Shown: positions 1 to 6,901, numbered from the stretch's first letter. The stretch is DNA of 9,830 nt from CAZEHJ01 sp964512485 (GCA_964512485.1 CAZEHJ010000099.1:1-9830); one strand, 5' to 3'. The notes: a model not told the origin generated them from the sequence alone. Numbers and translations are program-made.

Positions 1-471
1 GATGTCCGAATGCTGCAATTGCTGCAGGAAAAAGGACGTATCAAACGAAATGAGATGGCCGAGGATGTGTCACTGTCTGTGCCTTCAGTCAGCGATCGCA
101 TGAAGAAACTCGAAGACCGCGGAGTGGTGACGGGATATCACGCCGTCGTTAACCCGAGAAGGGTCGGGTATGATATCTCCGCATTCATTCGTGTGATGGT
201 CGATGGCAGCAAGCACTACGACACGTTTGTCGATCGGGCCTGTAAATTGGATCAGGTTCAGGAAGTGCATTCCATCACAGGAGATGGGTCGCACATTCTG
301 AGGGTCCTGATCCGAAATACATCCGGTCTGGAAAATCTGCTTTCTACCATTCAATCGTGGCCCGGTGTTCACGGTACCTCGACCTCCATTGTCCTGACAA
401 GCTATAAAGACACCCGAACGGTTCCAGTCGAACCGATGCCTTTAAACGACCTGCCTGAGCCAGTGAAATAA
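1..471 (+). CDS. Lrp/AsnC-family transcriptional regulator (5' truncated by window edge)
   Basis: The reading frame is open from base 1 and reads D-V-R before the first Met at position 10. That matches the start of the Lrp/AsnC HTH (D-x-x-I-L-x-x-L-Q), so the true start lies outside the window, probably about ten codons upstream, and the Met at 10 is internal. Counting from that Met, residues 1-42 form the winged HTH (LLQEKGRI, then SVPSVSDRMKKLEDRGVV as recognition helix and wing). Residues 50-135 form the ligand-binding RAM domain, with the conserved turn EVHSITGDGSHILRV at 86-99. Proteins of this family bind DNA as dimers or octamers and respond to amino acids. The gene ends 41 nt before the glutamine synthetase gene on the same strand, with no terminator visible between, so control of glnN or of nitrogen metabolism is a reasonable inference. 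The Pro-rich tail (VPVEPMPLNDLPEPVK) lies beyond the usual domain end. The effector is unknown. Confidence 0.9.
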   Translation, partial: DVRMLQLLQEKGRIKRNEMAEDVSLSVPSVSDRMKKLEDRGVVTGYHAVVNPRRVGYDISAFIRVMVDGSKHYDTFVDRACKLDQVQEVHSITGDGSHILRVLIRNTSGLENLLSTIQSWPGVHGTSTSIVLTSYKDTRTVPVEPMPLNDLPEPVK

Positions 472-512
472 CCCAACTTACTCTCACGACACACGCTTAA
501 TCCGATACATCA

Positions 513-2696
513 ATGAGCCTAACAACCTCGGACTTCAACATCCTCGCCGCCACCAAATTCACCCCCAACGGAAATGGCTCGAAGCCGAATCCGATGGACA
601 TCGAACGCATTTTCGGAGAGAACGCATTTGGCCTCGACGAAATGAAAGCAAGACTGTCCGAAGACGTGTATCAGAGTCTTCTTGGAACGATTGATGGGGG
701 TCTTCCCATCGATCCGACAATCGGTGATGCGGTTGCCGACGCTATGAAAGAGTGGGCCATTGAGCGTGGGGCCACGCACTTCACCCACTGGTTTCAACCT
801 CTGACGGGTTCCACGGCCGAAAAACATGACTCCTTCATCACACCGAACAAAGGTGGTGGAGCGATGGCCAAGTTTTCGGGAAAGGATCTGATTCAGGGTG
901 AGCCCGATGCCTCTTCATTCCCAAGCGGGGGTCTTCGTGCGACATTCGAAGCTCGCGGCTATACGGTGTGGGATCCGACGTCTCCGGCGTTCATCATCGA
1001 AAATGCGAAAGGATCGTATCTCGCGATTCCAACTGCATTCGCTTCGTGGAGCGGTGAAGCGCTTGACGCGAAGACACCGCTTCTTCGTTCGATGGAAGCC
1101 ATCAACACGCAGGCGCTTCGCGTTCTGGAATTGTTTGAAAACGTTGGCATTTCGAAGGTCACGTCGACGGTCGGCGTTGAGCAGGAATACTTCCTGGTCG
1201 ACGAAGAGTACTACTATCGCCGCCCTGACCTCATGACGTGCGGACGGACGCTGGTGGGCGCCAAACCTCCTCGCGGCCAGGAGCTGGATGATCACTATTT
1301 CGGATCGATCCCGGATCGCGTTCTGAGCTGCATGCTGGAAACGGAGAAAGAGCTCTACCGTCTAGGCATCCCGGTCAAGACGCGTCACAACGAGGTCGCT
1401 CCGAGCCAGTATGAAATCGCCCCGATTTTCGAAAACACGAACATCGCGTGCGACCACCAGCAGCTGCTGATGATTACGCTGCAGCGCATTGCCCGCAAAT
1501 ACGGAATGGTGTGCCTGCTGCATGAAAAACCGTTCAAAGGCGTCAACGGAAGTGGAAAGCACAACAACTGGTCGATCGGAACGGACACAGGTCTGAACCT
1601 GCTCGAGCCGGGCGACAATCCACACGACAACCTTCAGTTTCTTTTCTTTTGCGCCTCCGTGATCAAGGCGGTGAATCGCCATCAGGACCTGTTGAGAGTG
1701 GCGGTCGCGTCAGCAGCCAATGACCATCGTCTCGGAGCCAACGAAGCCCCTCCTGCCATCATCTCGATCTTCCTGGGCGAGCAGCTCGAAGACGTGTTCA
1801 ACCAGATTGATTCGGGTGATGCGACTGAGAGCAAGCAAGGTGGCTTCATGGGACTCGGGACACCCGTTCTTCCGAATCTGCCTCGTCACGCGGGCGATCG
1901 AAACCGTACGTCGCCCTTTGCCTTCACCGGTAACAAGTTTGAGTTCCGCGCCGTGGGTTCGAGTCAGAGTGTTTCGTTCTCCAACACGGTTCTGAACACG
2001 ACCGTCGCGGAAGCTCTCGAAGAGATGGCCACATCGCTTGAAGCGAAGATGGCCTCCGGTATGGACATGGAAGCTGCAGCGGCCGAAGTTGTGCGCGAAA
2101 CGGTTCACGACAACAAGGCGATCATCTTTGGTGGCGACAACTACACCGACGAATGGCACGAAGAAGCTGAGCGTCGCGGATTGTTGAACCTTCGAACAAC
2201 AGTTGATGCTCTCGAAACACTGGTTTCTGACAAAAACATCAAGCTGTTTGAAACGTACGGCGTGCTTTCAGAAGCAGAGCTTCGCAGCCGTGAAGAAATC
2301 TGGGTTGAGCAGTACTTCCTCACGATCAACATCGAAGCGGAGACAACCGAGTCGATGGCTCGCACGATGATCATGCCGGCAGCGACCCGCTACCTGCGCA
2401 CGCTCATCAAGACCGTCGAAGAAGGCAACGCCGTCGGCATCTCGACGAAAGGAGTCAAAGAAGTGGCCGACCATGTTGCTGCTTACGTTGACGAGCTGCA
2501 GGATGCACTGGGCAACTTGATTGACAACAACAAGGACCTCGGTGGCGACAGCGTTCATGAGAAAGCGCATCACATGCTGAACAATGTGATTCCTGCGATG
2601 AACAAAGTGCGTCACGCCACGGATCGTCTCGAACGCATCACGGCCGGCGATCTCTGGCCGCTGCCGATGTACCGCGACATGCTGTTCGTCAAGTAG
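513..2696 (+). CDS. glnN: Type III glutamine synthetase (GSIII)
   Basis: It makes glutamine from glutamate, ammonia and ATP in the cytoplasm, the main entry of ammonia into metabolism. At 727 aa it has the length of the GSIII (GlnN) family, well above the roughly 450-470 aa of GSI. An N-terminal GSIII region includes GGLRATFEARGYTVWD (139-154). The catalytic barrel carries the metal/substrate motifs GVEQEYF (221-227), RHNEVAPSQYEIAP (291-304), NGSGKHNNWS (345-354), RHQDLLR (389-395), DHRLGANEAPPA (404-415) and the NRTSPFAFTGNKFEFR stretch (464-479). A helical C-terminal region ends in WPLPMYRDMLF (715-725). All expected catalytic blocks are present, so the enzyme is probably active. The start at 513 is the first in-frame Met; there is no recognisable Shine-Dalgarno site. 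The gene follows an Lrp-type regulator and ends 22 nt before a strong terminator hairpin, suggesting a two-gene transcription unit. Confidence 0.97.
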   Translation: MSLTTSDFNILAATKFTPNGNGSKPNPMDIERIFGENAFGLDEMKARLSEDVYQSLLGTIDGGLPIDPTIGDAVADAMKEWAIERGATHFTHWFQPLTGSTAEKHDSFITPNKGGGAMAKFSGKDLIQGEPDASSFPSGGLRATFEARGYTVWDPTSPAFIIENAKGSYLAIPTAFASWSGEALDAKTPLLRSMEAINTQALRVLELFENVGISKVTSTVGVEQEYFLVDEEYYYRRPDLMTCGRTLVGAKPPRGQELDDHYFGSIPDRVLSCMLETEKELYRLGIPVKTRHNEVAPSQYEIAPIFENTNIACDHQQLLMITLQRIARKYGMVCLLHEKPFKGVNGSGKHNNWSIGTDTGLNLLEPGDNPHDNLQFLFFCASVIKAVNRHQDLLRVAVASAANDHRLGANEAPPAIISIFLGEQLEDVFNQIDSGDATESKQGGFMGLGTPVLPNLPRHAGDRNRTSPFAFTGNKFEFRAVGSSQSVSFSNTVLNTTVAEALEEMATSLEAKMASGMDMEAAAAEVVRETVHDNKAIIFGGDNYTDEWHEEAERRGLLNLRTTVDALETLVSDKNIKLFETYGVLSEAELRSREEIWVEQYFLTINIEAETTESMARTMIMPAATRYLRTLIKTVEEGNAVGISTKGVKEVADHVAAYVDELQDALGNLIDNNKDLGGDSVHEKAHHMLNNVIPAMNKVRHATDRLERITAGDLWPLPMYRDMLFVK

Positions 2697-2718
2697 ATTT
2701 ATTGTTCGGTGGGTTTTC

Positions 2719-2757
2719 AGGGGGCATCTGCTTTGCAGATGCCCCCTATTCTTTTTT
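2719..2757 (+). terminator. Rho-independent terminator after glnN
   Basis: A perfect 13-bp stem (AGGGGGCATCTGC at 2719-2731 with its reverse complement at 2735-2747) closes a TTT loop and is followed by a T-rich tract (ATTCTTTTTT) to 2757. It sits 22 nt after the glutamine synthetase stop codon, so it most likely ends the lrp-like/glnN transcript and insulates the porin gene. Confidence 0.95.
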
Positions 2758-2880
2758 GTTGCAACAACACCCTGTTTTCCCCTACACCCATGGACGGGTT
2801 GAACTTGTGAGACGGACCGCCACCTCCTGCCCTTTTTCTGACCCCAAAATTGTCATATTTGGTGCCCCAATCACAGTGAA

Positions 2881-2890
2881 GGGAGGAGTG
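2881..2890 (+). promoter_or_regulatory. Shine-Dalgarno site of the porin gene
   Basis: GGGAGGAGTG contains GGAGG (2883-2887), 7 nt before the ATG at 2895. It fixes the start of the porin gene and is the only strong Shine-Dalgarno match before any gene in this window. Confidence 0.8.
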
Positions 2891-2894
2891 AGAT

Positions 2895-4076
2895 ATGCGC
2901 AGCTGTATTGCTGTTTTGGTGATCGTGATTTCCACGATCGGAAGCGCTCGTGCCCAGGACGTTTCCTTCTACGGATTCATCAAAGCTGAATCGATTCACG
3001 ACACGCGCCAGGTCGCACAGGTTCGGGAAGGGCAATTTCATCTCTACCCGCTGAAGTCCCAGGACTTGAACGCTGATGGGCACGACGATCTCAAAACGAG
3101 CAATTTTCTATTCGCTGCATTTCAGTCGCGCGTGGGAGCAACGGCCATGTCAACCGATATTGTCGGTGGCGATGTAACCGGGGTAGTGGAAGCCGATTTT
3201 TTTGGTTCGTCCAACGCAGATGTCAGCATGCTGCGTCTGCGCCATGCCTATGCGAGATGGCTGCGCGGTCACAATGAACTTCTGTTCGGCCAGTACTGGT
3301 CCCCGCTTTTTACTGCCAAGGTCTATCCCGGAGTCGTGGGATTTTCAACGGGGGCTCCATTTCAACCGTTTGCCCGCTTTCCGCAGTTGAGATATGTCCG
3401 TACCCAGAGAGGCCTGAGTGTTTTGGCGGCAGTCTCGAGTCAGCGAGATGCTTTCCAGGAAATTGGCGGCCGAAAGATGCAACACCAGTCGGGACTGCCC
3501 GCCGGACACCTGCATATCACCCTCTCTCGGGGTGCCATGTATTTCGGTCTGGGAGGCACAGCGAAGAAGATTCTCTGTTACCTCGACGGCCCCTCGTTTA
3601 CAGCGCGAGCGGTAACCGTGTATTCGAGATGGAAGAATGATCGGGTTTCTTTAACCGCCAAAGGCGTTTACGGAGAAGACCTCGCGGACCATCTGATGAC
3701 GGGCGGATTTGTGGCGACCTTGGAGGGTTCGGTTGAGCCAACTCGAGTTTCGTCCCTCTGGCTGGACATGGCCGGGTCGAAAGGAGAACTGACTGCCGGT
3801 CTGTTCGGCGGGTACCTGCGCAATTTAGGAACAGCCTCCACCCTGGATTCTGCCGTAGAAGAGTCATTCTCGCGAGCCGGCGATTTATCCAGTCTCTGGC
3901 GAATATCGCCTCGTCTCACCTATCAGGCACAATCCGTTCGACTGGCGCTGGAAGTGGAAGTCACCTCTGCCAGATACTCGCGCGGGTTCAACGATCACTA
4001 CGCTCCGCGGCAGAATTCAAAACAGGACCGTATCACGAATGTGCGAACTCTGATAGCAGCGTATTACCTGTTCTAG
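2895..4076 (+). CDS. Outer-membrane porin-like beta-barrel protein (DcaP-like)
   Basis: A 393-aa exported protein. Residues 1-20 are a signal peptide (M-R-S-C, hydrophobic core AVLVIVISTIG, then a SARA|QD cleavage site after residue 20). The mature part starts VSFYGFIKAE and alternates polar and hydrophobic residues as beta-strands do; the last strand ends RTLIAAYYLF with the C-terminal Phe used by the BAM machinery. Blocks such as GVVEADFFG (96-104), LRLRHAYA (113-120), LLFGQYW (129-135) and GFSTGAPFQPFARFPQLR (149-166) resemble the DcaP-like/porin family of Bacteroidota. The likely role is passage of small solutes across the outer membrane; the substrate cannot be told. Residues 57-65 (DLNADGHDD) look like a Ca-binding loop. 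It has its own Shine-Dalgarno site and follows the glnN terminator, so it is probably a separate unit. Its stop codon overlaps that of the convergent gene. Confidence 0.8.
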   Translation: MRSCIAVLVIVISTIGSARAQDVSFYGFIKAESIHDTRQVAQVREGQFHLYPLKSQDLNADGHDDLKTSNFLFAAFQSRVGATAMSTDIVGGDVTGVVEADFFGSSNADVSMLRLRHAYARWLRGHNELLFGQYWSPLFTAKVYPGVVGFSTGAPFQPFARFPQLRYVRTQRGLSVLAAVSSQRDAFQEIGGRKMQHQSGLPAGHLHITLSRGAMYFGLGGTAKKILCYLDGPSFTARAVTVYSRWKNDRVSLTAKGVYGEDLADHLMTGGFVATLEGSVEPTRVSSLWLDMAGSKGELTAGLFGGYLRNLGTASTLDSAVEESFSRAGDLSSLWRISPRLTYQAQSVRLALEVEVTSARYSRGFNDHYAPRQNSKQDRITNVRTLIAAYYLF

Positions 4077-4838
4077 GCTTTGTCCCGACCACGCATCCTC
4101 ACTGTGTCATTTTCCTCCTCCGAGAGCGCCTCCTCAACATCAATCAGAGGGTGCACGGCTGGAGTTTCTTGTGTCTCAAGCTTTCGTTGATCCCGATCCC
4201 GATCCNNNNNNNNNNNNNNNNNNNNNNNNNNNNNNNNNNNNNNNNNNNNNNNNNNNNNNNNNNNNNNNNNNNNNNNNNNNNNNNNNNNNNNNNNNNNNNN
4301 NNNNNGCGCCGGGAATGCCAGACATGTCAAGAGCTTCAAACGTGATGGGAAGAGAAATGATGGTTCCGATAATGGTTGGAACCATAAACGGGATGGCGGT
4401 CGCTGGCTCATTCCAGAACACGTTGACCCTCGTCGTGTTGTCAACCGTGCGCGCGGTAACTTGAGCGCTTCCGCCTGATGATTTGACGGTCCATTCGAAG
4501 ATGTTCTCGCGCGTTGTCACAACGCCTGGATCCTTGAAAGTAGATCTGATTGAAGCCAGAAACTCTTCCCACTCTGAAGCCGAGATTTCTCCATCCAGGA
4601 CCATTTCCCTTTCGTAGGATACCGGTCCTCCAAAGATGTTTTTTATCCGCTTGGGCTTGTCAGCATGAAGTTCAGCGGCTGCTCTGATGATAAATTCAGG
4701 GTTCAGGCCAGCTTCCGCTCCGAGCTGCTGAAGCTCTTCCACGGAGAGCCCCATTCCCGAACTGTTGACATCAGCGTGGGACATTTCTGCGGCACGCTTC
4801 AGAATGGTGCCAATTTCTGTTTCGTTATACAGCTTCAT
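4073..4838 (-). CDS. Membrane protein of unknown function, interrupted by an assembly gap
   Basis: I do not recognise a named family. The N-terminal part starts MKLYNETEIGTILKRAAE and continues with GLSVEELQQLGAEAGL and a helical AAELHADKP segment, a helix-turn-helix-like arrangement. A mixed alpha/beta middle follows (EREMVLDGEISASEWEEF, then FEWTVKSSGGSAQVTAR). A hydrophobic stretch with PFMVPTIIGTIISLPI is a probable membrane helix just before the 100-N gap. After the gap the most plausible continuation is the frame reading DRDRDQRKLETQ and ending with an acidic tail (LIDVEEALSEEEND), stop at 4073-4075. The coding frame changes across the N run, so the true gap length is unknown and the end is inferred. 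I chose the ATG at 4838 because an upstream ATG at 4874 lies inside a TATAAT that could be the promoter. The whole segment is probably one gene. Confidence 0.65.
4189..4205. repeat. GATCCC hexamer tandem repeat at the gap edge
   Basis: Almost three copies of GATCCC (4189-4194, 4195-4200, 4201-4205) run straight into the N gap. On the coding (-) strand the repeat can encode Asp-Arg, Gly-Ser or Ile-Gly dipeptides depending on frame. The true copy number is hidden by the gap. Confidence 0.8.
4206..4305. other. Assembly gap (100 N)
   Basis: Exactly 100 N, the conventional placeholder for a scaffold gap of unknown size. It lies inside the minus-strand membrane-protein gene, next to a hexamer repeat that probably broke the assembly. 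Confidence 0.98.
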
Positions 4839-4872
4839 ATGACTGCAGAATGATTCGTCTATCCGAGGAACC

Positions 4873-4878
4873 ATTATA
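4873..4878 (-). promoter_or_regulatory. Candidate -10 box for the unknown membrane-protein gene
   Basis: A perfect TATAAT on the minus strand lies 34 nt before the chosen ATG at 4838. No convincing -35 is seen at 17 bp. If real, transcription would start near 4866, which rules out the ATG at 4874 as the start codon. Confidence 0.35.
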
Positions 4879-4914
4879 CGGGGAAACGCGCAATCAGGTG
4901 CATATTTTGGAGCA

Positions 4915-5002
4915 TGAGCCTACTTTCGGGCGCACTTCGGAGGCTCACCGCAACCATCTCGCTGTAAACACGTCTTTTCATCGAACTACCCCCGAGGGTA
5001 GT
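4915..5002. promoter_or_regulatory. Two inverted repeats in the divergent intergenic region
   Basis: The 266-nt region 4839-5104 separates the unknown membrane-protein gene (-) from the ECF sigma gene (+). It holds TGAGCCT (4915-4921) facing AGGCTCA (4941-4947), 7-bp arms with a 19-nt spacer. It also holds ACTACCC (4985-4991) facing GGGTAGT (4996-5002), 7-bp arms with a CCGA loop, followed by GCTTTTTA. They could be operators, or the second a weak hairpin in a leader. I see no clear sigma-gene promoter. Function is unassigned. Confidence 0.35.
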
Positions 5003-5104
5003 GCTTTTTAAATTGCCGGTATGAGTACGTCGCGGCTCAAGGTGAAAGATGCTATCTTACCCCTCGATTTTGTGATACCTCCCACTCACTAGCAACTTCT
5101 TCGG

Positions 5105-5716
5105 ATGGCCCGAGGCGCTCAGGACAATTCTCCTTCTCAATCGAGTGAACAGGACCGCGTACTCGTGGGCCGTGCACTCGATGGCGACCAGATGGCCTAC
5201 AATGAGCTGATGGAGAAGTACCGCGGAGCGCTCTCCCGGCACGTTCAGCGCATGGTGCGAAAGCAGGGCGAAGTGGACGACCTCGTGCAGGAGTGTTTTA
5301 TCAAGGCGTTCTCAGCCCTGAAATCCTATTCGACGGATTACGCATTCTCCACGTGGCTCTACAAGATCGCGACCAATCACACGATCGACTTCCTGCGCAA
5401 GAAGAAGCTGGCCACGATGTCCATCGACAAACCCATCCAGACCAGGGATGGCGAAGTCGAATATGAGCTGCCCGATATCACGTATCGCCCAGACAAGCAC
5501 ATTGTTGAGGACGAACGCAAACAACTCATCCAGCAGGCCATCGAGCAGCTACCGGAAAAATATCATCGCGTGATCGTGATGCGGCATCAGCAGGAGAAGT
5601 CCTACGAAGAGATTGCCATGGAGCTGGATCTTCCGCTGGGTACTGTGAAGGCCCACATCTTTCGCGCTCGCGCCTTGCTCTACAAATTCCTGCGTGACAA
5701 GCGACACCTGATGTAG
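5105..5716 (+). CDS. ECF (RpoE-like) RNA polymerase sigma factor
   Basis: A 203-aa sigma-70-family factor of group 4 (ECF): it directs core RNA polymerase to a specific promoter set. Region 2 spans about residues 28-100, with DDLVQECFIKAF (58-69) for core binding and FSTWLYKIATNHTIDFLR (81-98) for -10 recognition. A charged linker (about 101-135) follows. Region 4 spans 136-195, with an HTH reading SYEEIAMELDLPLGTVKAHI (166-185) for -35 contact. Regions 1.2 and 3 are absent, as expected for ECF factors. The linker block (SIDKPIQTRDGEVEYELPD) is like Rhodothermota/Balneolota homologues, by recollection of the family. The ATG at 5105 lacks a Shine-Dalgarno site. No anti-sigma gene follows: the next gene is convergent, with its stop 6 nt away. 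Its regulon and control are therefore unknown. Confidence 0.95.
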   Translation: MARGAQDNSPSQSSEQDRVLVGRALDGDQMAYNELMEKYRGALSRHVQRMVRKQGEVDDLVQECFIKAFSALKSYSTDYAFSTWLYKIATNHTIDFLRKKKLATMSIDKPIQTRDGEVEYELPDITYRPDKHIVEDERKQLIQQAIEQLPEKYHRVIVMRHQQEKSYEEIAMELDLPLGTVKAHIFRARALLYKFLRDKRHLM

Positions 5717-5722
5717 CGCCAG

Positions 5723-6256
5723 CTACTGCCGCGTCATTTCCTTGATCCGTTCGACACCCAGGCTGTTCATCAATTCAATATTGTGCGCGGGAATGGCTTC
5801 GATGGCAGAGTGTGATTCAATGGCCTTTTCCAGGCTTTCCTCCCTCAAGAGATGCAGCATCGGGTAGGGTGATCGATTGGTGTAGTTCTCAGCATCCTCG
5901 GGCTTCGTTCCGCCAAACTGATAGTCCGGGTGGAAGCTGGCAATCTGATACACGCCTTCCAGATCAAGACTGACCAACAATTCGTCTGTTTGATCCAGAA
6001 ACTGATTGTAGTCGTCGAATTCAGTCAGGACGGACGGGTGGATGAGCAGTGTTGTCTCAATCGACGGGTCGCTCTCGAGAAGCTCCAGTTCCTTCTTCAA
6101 GGCCACGAGTAGATCGATCTCTGTCTTGGCATCGGTTGCTTCGAATCGAATGCGATCACCCACGAGTTCCTTTTTGGCAAACGGACAAAGGTTGAGCCCG
6201 ACGACAAACGTCTCGACCCATAAGCGAGAAAGGAATATCGTTTCGTCTGTGTTCAT
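5723..6256 (-). CDS. DUF1415 family protein
   Basis: A 177-aa soluble protein matching the DUF1415 family, whose biochemical role is not established. Recognisable conserved blocks are GLNLCPFAKKE (20-30), LLIHPSVL (70-77), YQIASFHPDYQFGG (103-116), NRSPYPMLHLLRE (127-139) and the C-terminal HNIELMNSLG (158-167). Length fits the family. The conserved Cys24 and His109 could be functional residues, but that is inference. It is the third gene of a minus-strand unit: its ATG overlaps the toxin stop codon as ATGA (6253-6256), which points to translational coupling. It faces the sigma gene tail to tail. It carries no membrane segment or signal peptide. Confidence 0.88.
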   Translation of the reverse strand: MNTDETIFLSRLWVETFVVGLNLCPFAKKELVGDRIRFEATDAKTEIDLLVALKKELELLESDPSIETTLLIHPSVLTEFDDYNQFLDQTDELLVSLDLEGVYQIASFHPDYQFGGTKPEDAENYTNRSPYPMLHLLREESLEKAIESHSAIEAIPAHNIELMNSLGVERIKEMTRQ

Positions 6257-6654
6257 GGTAGCCAGTCGCCTGGATGTATGGCAATTTTAGGAAATGCCTT
6301 GAGCAGTTTACGGTCGTAGGTCAGAAGCGGCACATTGAGTTGCAGCGCCACGGCCACAAACTCGCAGTCATAGGCCGAGCATCCTGATTCCGACGCCAGA
6401 GAGAGAATAAGGTCAGATGGTAAATCCGTTGCCGAATTCGTGACGAGTTTCTCAGCCAGAAGAGTGAGTTCGACGGCCGTGATCAACGAGAAAGTTTTAG
6501 CTCGGTGGTGTTTCAGCAGAGCGCTTCGAATCTCACTCCGCCAGAGAGCAGGTGCATGCCACATTTTGTCCAGGGACCGTGCCTTCCTCACTTCTGCCGT
6601 GCGGGCTGTTGAAACGAGGGCGTTTACGATGACAGATGAATCAACGACTATCAC
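6253..6654 (-). CDS. vapC: PIN-domain ribonuclease toxin (VapC-like)
   Basis: A 133-aa PIN-domain protein, the size of VapC toxins, which are Mg-dependent RNases that stop growth by cutting tRNA or rRNA when the antitoxin is lost. The four acidic active-site residues are in their usual places: Asp5 in MIVVDSSVIVNAL, Glu41 in LWRSEIRSAL, Asp96 in SAYDCEFVAVA and Asp114 in LLTYDRKL. It ends in the HPGDWLP typical of the family. The start is GTG at 6654, overlapping the antitoxin 3' end by 14 nt, and its stop overlaps the next gene by 4 nt, so all three genes are likely translated from one message. No frameshift or lost catalytic residue is seen; it should be an active toxin. The RNA target cannot be inferred from sequence. 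Confidence 0.92.
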   Translation of the reverse strand: MIVVDSSVIVNALVSTARTAEVRKARSLDKMWHAPALWRSEIRSALLKHHRAKTFSLITAVELTLLAEKLVTNSATDLPSDLILSLASESGCSAYDCEFVAVALQLNVPLLTYDRKLLKAFPKIAIHPGDWLP

Positions 6655-6886
6655 GATCGTGCCTGATCATTGCTACAATATCATCTGACGAAACGGCGTT
6701 CGCTTGCATTGCATGGAGTTCCTCGAGACGCCTCTGCAAGGCCAATTCGTTCGTCTCTGACTTGATCGACCGCTCGAGCATGTCGATGATTTCTCCGTTC
6801 ATACTACGGTGATGGCACTCCGCGCGAGCCTTCAAGCGCTCATACACCTCGTCAGGGACATTTTTAAGGGAAAGATTCACCGGCAT
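6641..6886 (-). CDS. vapB: FitA/VapB-like ribbon-helix-helix antitoxin
   Basis: An 81-aa antitoxin. Residues 1-40 form a FitA-like ribbon-helix-helix DNA-binding domain: beta-strand MPVNLSLKNVP, helix DEVYERLKARAECHHRS, then MNGEIIDMLERSI. The C-terminal part (about 41-81) is charged and helical and should wrap the toxin. I chose the ATG at 6886 because it puts MPVNLSLKNVP at the N-terminus as in the family, and because the alternative ATG at 6898 is only 4 nt from a TATAAT. It precedes and overlaps the PIN toxin. Such antitoxins repress their own operon, and a double palindrome lies just upstream (6909-6932). The pairing and order are classical for vapBC/fitAB modules. Confidence 0.9.
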   Translation of the reverse strand: MPVNLSLKNVPDEVYERLKARAECHHRSMNGEIIDMLERSIKSETNELALQRRLEELHAMQANAVSSDDIVAMIRHDRDSR

Positions 6887-6901
6887 GATCAATACCATTC
6901 A

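Noticed and set aside
1710..2159. 149-codon open frame on the minus strand inside glnN
   Set aside because: It lies wholly within a strongly conserved catalytic region of glutamine synthetase, has a basic, low-structure translation, and looks like a shadow of the real frame.
2845..2875. CCAAA...TTTGG inverted repeat and a CATATTTG resembling the Bacteroidota -7 motif before the porin
   Set aside because: Arms are only 5 bp, and no matching upstream TTTG element lies at the expected distance; too weak to call.
2702..2989. 95-codon plus-strand open frame starting inside the terminator
   Set aside because: It begins in the glnN terminator and overlaps the porin signal peptide in another frame; the porin has a Shine-Dalgarno site and a signal peptide.
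4176..4874. Reading the unknown membrane protein straight through the 100 N to a GSGSGSTKA end
   Set aside because: The 100 N are a placeholder, so frame is not kept across them. The alternative tail ending at 4073 is longer and has normal protein-like composition.
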